Source: Ruminococcus sp.
GTDB taxonomy: Bacteria; Bacillota; Clostridia; Oscillospirales; Acutalibacteraceae
Assembly (NCBI GenBank): GCA_017473775.1
Contig: JAFUJH010000011.1
Location: 1-55,548, forward strand
DNA length: 55,548 nt
Reading direction: 5' to 3'
Shown here: positions 52,013 through 55,548 of the stretch, piece by piece
Numbering within the stretch: position 1 is the first letter of the stretch
Layout of the letters: each line of letters opens with the position of its first letter
Made by a program: the position numbers and the translations under genes
The notes under the pieces: generated by a model
The model's input: only the letters and a program-made list of their open reading frames with translations
The model's database searches: none
Told to the model about the DNA's origin: nothing

Positions 52013-52101
52013 ATTATACATATCTCCTGTTCCAAAAAAATAACAAGAGAGTTCCTCAAGCGTTCCAAAAATAATATCTGTAAGAACAAAATCTTGTTCT
52101 T
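52013..52101 (-). promoter_or_regulatory. Regulatory region of the fatty-acid operon
   Basis: A TATAAT is at 52013-52018 (minus) but no good -35 is at 17 bases. Upstream lie two copies of TTTTTGGAAC (52029-52042 and 52062-52073) and a third GGAAC half-site at 52051, followed by a perfect palindrome AAGAACAA-AATC-TTGTTCTT (52082-52101). These are candidate regulator sites; no FapR or FabT consensus was recognised. Confidence 0.42.
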
Positions 52102-52135
52102 CTTATCATAACTAAAATAAATAATCCTTTAATGC

Positions 52136-52179
52136 AAAAAGGCAGATACTCTGAAGCTTGTTTCAGAATATCTGCCCTT
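52136..52179 (-). terminator. Terminator after hairpin array 2
   Basis: GGCAGATATTCTGAAA / TTCAGAGTATCTGCC stem followed by TTTTTGC on the minus strand. It lies beyond the array and before the acpP region. Confidence 0.75.
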
Positions 52180-52276
52180 AATTGCTCTATTTATGTTTTG
52201 AAATGTTACTTCGGTCGTACGAATCAATCTTGATGGAGATTTTAGTGATATTCCGATGTTGGCGGAGGGATGTTTT

Positions 52277-52450
52277 TTGCACGAAGTGCAATATCGTTTG
52301 CCAAAGGCAACACTGTTTATGAGAAGCATAACACTGTTTGCGACTTGTCGCAACTTCGTTTTGTGTCCGCATTGCGGAATGATGTTTGTGCTACGCACAA
52401 AATGATGTTGACCGCAAGCGGTCAAATGTTGTTGTGTTCTTGCGGACACA
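52277..52450. repeat. Multi-hairpin array, type 2
   Basis: Eight short hairpins with unrelated stems follow one another: TTGCAC-GAA-GTGCAA, TTGCC-AAA-GGCAA, TTATG-AGAAG-CATAA, TTGCGAC-TTG-TCGCAA, TCCGCA-TGCGGA, TTGTGC-TAC-GCACAA, TTGACCGC-AAG-CGGTCAA and TGTGTTC...GGACACA. Spacers are short and related (TATCG, CACTG, CACTG, CTTCG, then ATGATG, ATGATG, ATGTTG). It lies between two minus-strand terminators (52450-52476 and 52136-52179). It encodes no protein. A different spacer from array 1 but the same architecture. Confidence 0.72.
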
Positions 52451-52476
52451 AAAAAAGGACATCCGTTTGGATGTTA
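52450..52476 (-). terminator. Intrinsic terminator of the acyltransferase gene
   Basis: ACATCC-AAAC-GGATGT stem followed by CCTTTTTTTG on the minus strand, about 55 bases past the stop at 52531. Confidence 0.85.
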
Positions 52477-52530
52477 CAAACCATTATGATGCTAACTTAA
52501 AGTTGGTTTTTGCAAGGTAGAGTTTACGAA

Positions 52531-53580
52531 TCATCCGATTATGAGTTTAATAAGATTCCACTTTTTATATTTAATAATCATGTGACATATTAAACCTATA
52601 ATAAAAGTGATGATTATAGTTGCTGAAAAAACAATAATGTCAGGAAACATCACACCTGTATAAGTTATAAACAGAGTAAAAAACAGTTGTATAAGAGGGT
52701 GAGAATAATAAGTGAAATTAGCAATTACTCGGGTTGCGGCTGCAATATGTCGATATTTACCAAGCGGGTTGTAGATCAATATTAGCATAGTTATCAAAAG
52801 CAATAAATAAAGAGAGAAGGTTAGAACTATTGTGCTTTGAATTTTAAAATATATAACTGTGAAGATTTCAACGAGAAACATAATTGAGGCAACTAACCAA
52901 GCTATAAGCAAAGATTTATTGTTTTTTAAATGTTTTCTACTTTCTAATTTTATAAGGAGATATCCCATAGAAAAAAACGGAAAGGCCATCAAGAAAATAC
53001 GCCGTATTGTGTTAAAATATTCAAAAGTAAAAAAGTTATTTAAAATAGGTGTTGAATTAAACAGTTCAGTATACGAACACCCAAGACAACCGATAGTATA
53101 TAAAAGCAAGGATAAGGGGAAAATGAATTTTATTATACCAAGCTTATAAATTAAGGTAACAAGGCACATAGAAATTATCAAAGCCGGGAAATACCAGAAG
53201 TGTCCTGTACTGCCGAATATAAAAAAATCAACTATAACTTTTTTAAGAAACGGCACAAGTTGTCCTTTGTCTAAAATAATCTGATTAAAAAAATCAAATA
53301 AACAATAAACAACACTCCAAAAAAAATACATCGTAAAAACGTGAAGTAATTGTTTAAGAAAAATTTTTGAATCCTCTAATAATGCCTTGATATAAAAATA
53401 ACCCGATGTCGCAAAGAAAAACGGAACAGCAATTCTTGTGAAAATATTTCCTAAGAAAAAACCAAAATATCCCCAATCCTGCCAAAAGGTTGAATGTATA
53501 ATCACAACCATAAATGCAGCCAAATAACGAAACAAATCGATAGCTGAGTTGCGTGGTTTTGTTAATTGCATGCTATTCAT
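52531..53580 (-). CDS. Acyltransferase family 3 membrane protein
   Basis: The 349-aa protein has about ten TM segments and the acyltransferase-3 opening: AIDLFRYLAAFMVVIIHSTF (catalytic-type His), followed by NIFTRIAVPFFFATSGYFY. Such proteins O-acetylate or otherwise acylate cell-wall, polysaccharide or lipid targets. Codon use and AT content are higher than in the neighbours, suggesting acquired DNA. ATG 53580 follows GAGGTGA. It is divergent from the small HTH gene across a shared operator, which suggests regulation by that protein. Confidence 0.83.
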   Translation of the reverse strand: MNSMQLTKPRNSAIDLFRYLAAFMVVIIHSTFWQDWGYFGFFLGNIFTRIAVPFFFATSGYFYIKALLEDSKIFLKQLLHVFTMYFFWSVVYCLFDFFNQIILDKGQLVPFLKKVIVDFFIFGSTGHFWYFPALIISMCLVTLIYKLGIIKFIFPLSLLLYTIGCLGCSYTELFNSTPILNNFFTFEYFNTIRRIFLMAFPFFSMGYLLIKLESRKHLKNNKSLLIAWLVASIMFLVEIFTVIYFKIQSTIVLTFSLYLLLLITMLILIYNPLGKYRHIAAATRVIANFTYYSHPLIQLFFTLFITYTGVMFPDIIVFSATIIITFIIGLICHMIIKYKKWNLIKLIIG

Positions 53581-53598
53581 AAAATCACCTCGTATGCG

Positions 53599-53642
53599 AT
53601 TATACTCAATATTTTGAGTATAGTCAAGAGGTTGAGTATGAT
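53599..53642. promoter_or_regulatory. Divergent promoters sharing a palindromic operator
   Basis: Minus-strand promoter: TTGACT (53622-53627), 17-base spacer, perfect TATAAT (53599-53604). The spacer is filled by the palindrome TATACTCAA-TATT-TTGAGTATA (53601-53622). Plus-strand promoter for the HTH gene: TTGAGT (53614-53619), 17-base spacer, TATGAT (53637-53642). A third half-site TTGAGTAT is at 53632-53639. Occupation of the palindrome would block both promoters. Confidence 0.72.
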
Positions 53643-53664
53643 AATATTTAAATGGTGATAAAAA

Positions 53665-53865
53665 ATGATTAGTTACGCACCATTTTATGAAACACTTTTT
53701 AAAAAAGGAATAACTGAATATAATCTTATTTTCAAGCAGGGGTTTTCTGCAAATACATTACACAGAATGAAAAAAGGTGAAGCCATAAACACAAAAACCC
53801 TTGATGCTCTTTGCTATGCACTTGACTGTGATGTAAGCGATATAATTGAATTTGTAAAAGAATAG
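53665..53865 (+). CDS. Small Cro/C1-type HTH regulator
   Basis: The 66-aa protein is essentially a lone HTH domain: ISYAPFYETLFKKGITEY, FSANTLHRMKKGEAINTKTLDALCYALDCDVSDIIEF, as in small Xre-family regulators. Recognition helix around residues 26-40. Likely binds the operator between it and the acyltransferase gene and represses both. A truncated copy is at 40153-40257. Followed directly by a terminator. Confidence 0.82.
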   Translation: MISYAPFYETLFKKGITEYNLIFKQGFSANTLHRMKKGEAINTKTLDALCYALDCDVSDIIEFVKE

Positions 53866-53903
53866 CACCCAATTCCGTTTTTGGAATAGGGTGCTATTTT
53901 TAT
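53864..53903 (+). terminator. Intrinsic terminator of the HTH gene
   Basis: AGCACCCAATTCC / GGAATAGGGTGCT stem followed by ATTTTTAT. The same arrangement follows the truncated copy. Confidence 0.85.
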
Positions 53904-53907
53904 ATCC

Positions 53908-54018
53908 GTCTGCGAAGCAGACACCGAAACTTCTTCACTATTCACCATTACTTATTACTTTCCAAAAATCCGAGTGCTTAAAGAATAAGTGAAGAGTGAA
54001 AAGTTAATAGTGAAAAGT
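53908..54018. repeat. Intergenic palindromes and inverted repeats
   Basis: GTCTGCGAAGCAGAC (53908-53922) is a short hairpin. TTCTTCACTATTCACC and the later GTGAAGAGTGAAAAG with TAATAGTGAAAAGT are related inverted copies. No gene is seen. Low-complexity clostridial intergenic repeats. 54053-54170 holds nothing I recognise. Confidence 0.4.
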
Positions 54019-54052
54019 AAAAATCCCCGTAACTTTCGTTACGAGGATTTTT
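54019..54052. terminator. Bidirectional terminator
   Basis: AAAAATCC-ccGTAAC / GTTACg-AGGATTTTT stem with T-runs on both sides, between the HTH gene and the methyltransferase gene. Confidence 0.78.
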
Positions 54053-54170
54053 GGCTGTTCCGAACCATTTAGATGCCACTTTGTTTTTTGAAAAAAAGAG
54101 CTAAAATTAGCGTTTTTTAATTATTCTTCAGAAAATAGTATCAGTTCGATAAATTCTTATTTGTCGTTGA

Positions 54171-54929
54171 TTACTTTATCGCAACGAAAAACAATCTTCT
54201 GAATTTTAAAATCACATTGCCATTTTTCATAACAGAGTATTGTTCTTTAACCTTTTTGAGCAAATCCGCCTCAAATATCTTTTTATCGCTTTCGCTAAGA
54301 CAATCTAGATAAGGTCTCAATCTTGTACTCCTAACCCAATTTATAAGTTCTTCGTGTGATGACATTTCGTGATAGTATACGGTTTCCCAAATATCAAAAC
54401 TTGACGCACACATTGATAGAATTTCATAATATTCATTTGGAGGAAGGGCGTCGTTATTTTCAAAATATGCTTGACTGAAATCAAATTCTGATTGCTCTGC
54501 TGTATCCTTTATGATTTTAAATAACGGTTCATTCCCATTTATGGGAATTTGAACTGCTAATACGCCATTATCATTTAACTGTTCAATTAAATATGGCAAA
54601 AGAACATTATGATTAGGAACCCACTGTAAACAGGCATTAGAAAAAATCAAATCGTATTTTTCATTTAAGTTTTGAATATCGCCCAACTTAAACTCAATAT
54701 CGGTGTAGGTCGTTTTTGCCTTTTCAATCATATTGACAGAATTGTCTATTCCTATCAATCGGGCATTTGGAAAAACAGATTTTAAAACCGCTGTGCTGTT
54801 TCCAGGCCCACAACCTAAATCTGCGATACTTAAAGGATTATATCTTTCAATCCTTTTTGCCAAGTCTAATGCAGGTTGTGTCCGTTGTTGTTTAAATTTT
54901 AAGTACAAATCAGTGTTCCATTTAGACAT
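54171..54929 (-). CDS. Trans-aconitate 2-methyltransferase-like SAM methyltransferase
   Basis: The 252-aa enzyme resembles Tam: MSKWNTDLYLKFKQQRTQPALDLAKR start, motif I IADLGCGPGNSTAVL, IGIDNSVNMIEKAK, and IFSNACLQWVPNH. Tam methylates trans-aconitate. Other related small-acid substrates are possible. AT-rich like its neighbours. ATG 54929 follows GGAGAAT at 54936-54942 (minus strand), acceptable spacing. Same strand as and close to a second methyltransferase, so probably one operon. Confidence 0.82.
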   Translation of the reverse strand: MSKWNTDLYLKFKQQRTQPALDLAKRIERYNPLSIADLGCGPGNSTAVLKSVFPNARLIGIDNSVNMIEKAKTTYTDIEFKLGDIQNLNEKYDLIFSNACLQWVPNHNVLLPYLIEQLNDNGVLAVQIPINGNEPLFKIIKDTAEQSEFDFSQAYFENNDALPPNEYYEILSMCASSFDIWETVYYHEMSSHEELINWVRSTRLRPYLDCLSESDKKIFEADLLKKVKEQYSVMKNGNVILKFRRLFFVAIK

Positions 54930-54957
54930 TTATATTCTCCTACAAATTGGAATTTGA

Positions 54958-55548
54958 TTATTTCCTTTTTAATTCGGCAATTGCTGCATAATGCAAAACA
55001 TCAAATTCATTCGGCGCGATTTTTTCTAACAAGGTCAGATGCTCTTGTTCCCACTTTTCGATTTCAGTTGGTGTAAGAGATGCGCCCACTCCACGACACG
55101 CCTTCATTCTTCCGTGCCAACTTTCACGTGTAAAAGGCACTGTTAATTGATATTCTTCGTGATATACCAAATCAAATTTTTCTTTATAACATTCGGGGAT
55201 ATGGATCGGGTGCTTCGTTTCACCGGCACCGCTCCAATTGGGACTATATTTCAGTACAAGCTTTTCGCTCTCGCCGGCTATTTTATCCTCGAAAGGAAGC
55301 CACGCCATATATAAAACCAAAATACTTCCATTGGGTTTTAGAAGTCTATGAAACAAGGGCATGGTCTTTGTATGATCAAAATACCAAAAGCATTGACAGG
55401 CAGTAATCACATCAAATGAGTTAGCAGAAAAATTTAAGGCTTCTGCTGAACTCACAAAATAATCGATTTCCATATCCTTTGAAAGAATTTTTGCTTGTTC
55501 GATCTGATTCTCCGAAATATCTGTTGCTACCCATTTTGCACCGTAACG
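54958..55548 (-). CDS. Class I SAM-dependent methyltransferase, 5' end beyond window
   Basis: The frame is open to the window edge (RYGAKWVATDISENQIEQAK leads into MEIDYFVSSAEAL). The part seen is motif II onward: FDVITACQCFWYFDHTKTMPLFHRLLKPNGSIL, then a C-terminal substrate lid. The N-terminal SAM loop is outside the window. An ATG at 55473 is internal and not the start. Substrate unknown. The second member of a methyltransferase pair. Confidence 0.82.
   Translation of the reverse strand, partial: RYGAKWVATDISENQIEQAKILSKDMEIDYFVSSAEALNFSANSFDVITACQCFWYFDHTKTMPLFHRLLKPNGSILVLYMAWLPFEDKIAGESEKLVLKYSPNWSGAGETKHPIHIPECYKEKFDLVYHEEYQLTVPFTRESWHGRMKACRGVGASLTPTEIEKWEQEHLTLLEKIAPNEFDVLHYAAIAELKRK

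Noticed and set aside
52129-52500. Reading frames of 60-106 codons on both strands across the second hairpin array
   Set aside because: The frames are made of palindromic units, have biased composition and no ribosome sites.

Overview
The window is a moderate-GC chromosomal segment from a Clostridia-type Firmicute, most likely an Oscillospiraceae/Ruminococcus-like gut anaerobe. The evidence is a SCIFF peptide with its radical-SAM maturase, a FabK-type (not FabI) fatty-acid operon with four separate acc genes, a BspA-like leucine-rich-repeat secreted protein, GGAGG ribosome sites, TTGACA/TATAAT promoters, and gut-clostridial intergenic palindromes. The species cannot be named from the sequence. 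Most genes from 8.6 kb onward lie on the minus strand.

Layout. 1-1720: end of tuf, tRNA-Arg(ACG), a 203-bp structured insert that duplicates the tRNA 3' end, and a multi-hairpin array. 1.8-8.6 kb (plus): a small Cys-motif protein, an HD hydrolase, a BspA-like surface protein, an amidohydrolase, a lipoprotein and a LytTR/GHKL two-component pair. 8.6-11.6 kb (minus): SCIFF peptide, its maturase and an Orn/Lys/Arg-decarboxylase-like PLP enzyme. 11.6-24.5 kb: GltS-like carrier, PlsC-like acyltransferase, YitT protein, zinc-ribbon protein, permuted papain-fold protein, DUF2156-GNAT fusion, ArsB/SLC13-like carrier, FAD dehydrogenase and an OmpR/HK pair.

24.6-36.6 kb (minus) is the most unusual region. 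Four tightly coupled genes run from one strong promoter: a vWA-domain membrane protein, a very large tubulin/FtsZ-like GTPase (1228 aa), a two-TM coiled-coil protein, and a 1368-aa multi-TM protein ending in zinc knuckles and an HExxH peptidase that resembles DA1. I read it as a membrane-associated cytoskeletal system related to the FtsZ-like/vWA systems predicted by comparative genomics, here with a fused peptidase.

36.8-40.1 kb: a radical-SAM protein, two very small membrane proteins and a membrane-anchored PstS-like protein in one operon. 40.1-40.4 kb: a truncated copy of an HTH gene. 40.4-52 kb (minus): a PAS-SARP regulator and the fatty-acid operon acpP-fabK-fabD-fabG-fabF-accB-fabZ-accC-accD-accA, followed by an acyl-CoA synthetase; fabH is absent. 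This gene set makes malonyl-CoA and elongates acyl-ACP; the synthetase could add exogenous fatty acids. 52-55.5 kb: a second hairpin array, an acyltransferase-3 protein divergent from an intact HTH gene across a shared operator, and two SAM methyltransferases, the last cut by the window edge.

Two recurring non-coding themes stand out. Two arrays of unrelated short hairpins joined by conserved spacers each sit between two terminators. A compact tRNA-end element separates tRNA-Arg from what looks like its original terminator.
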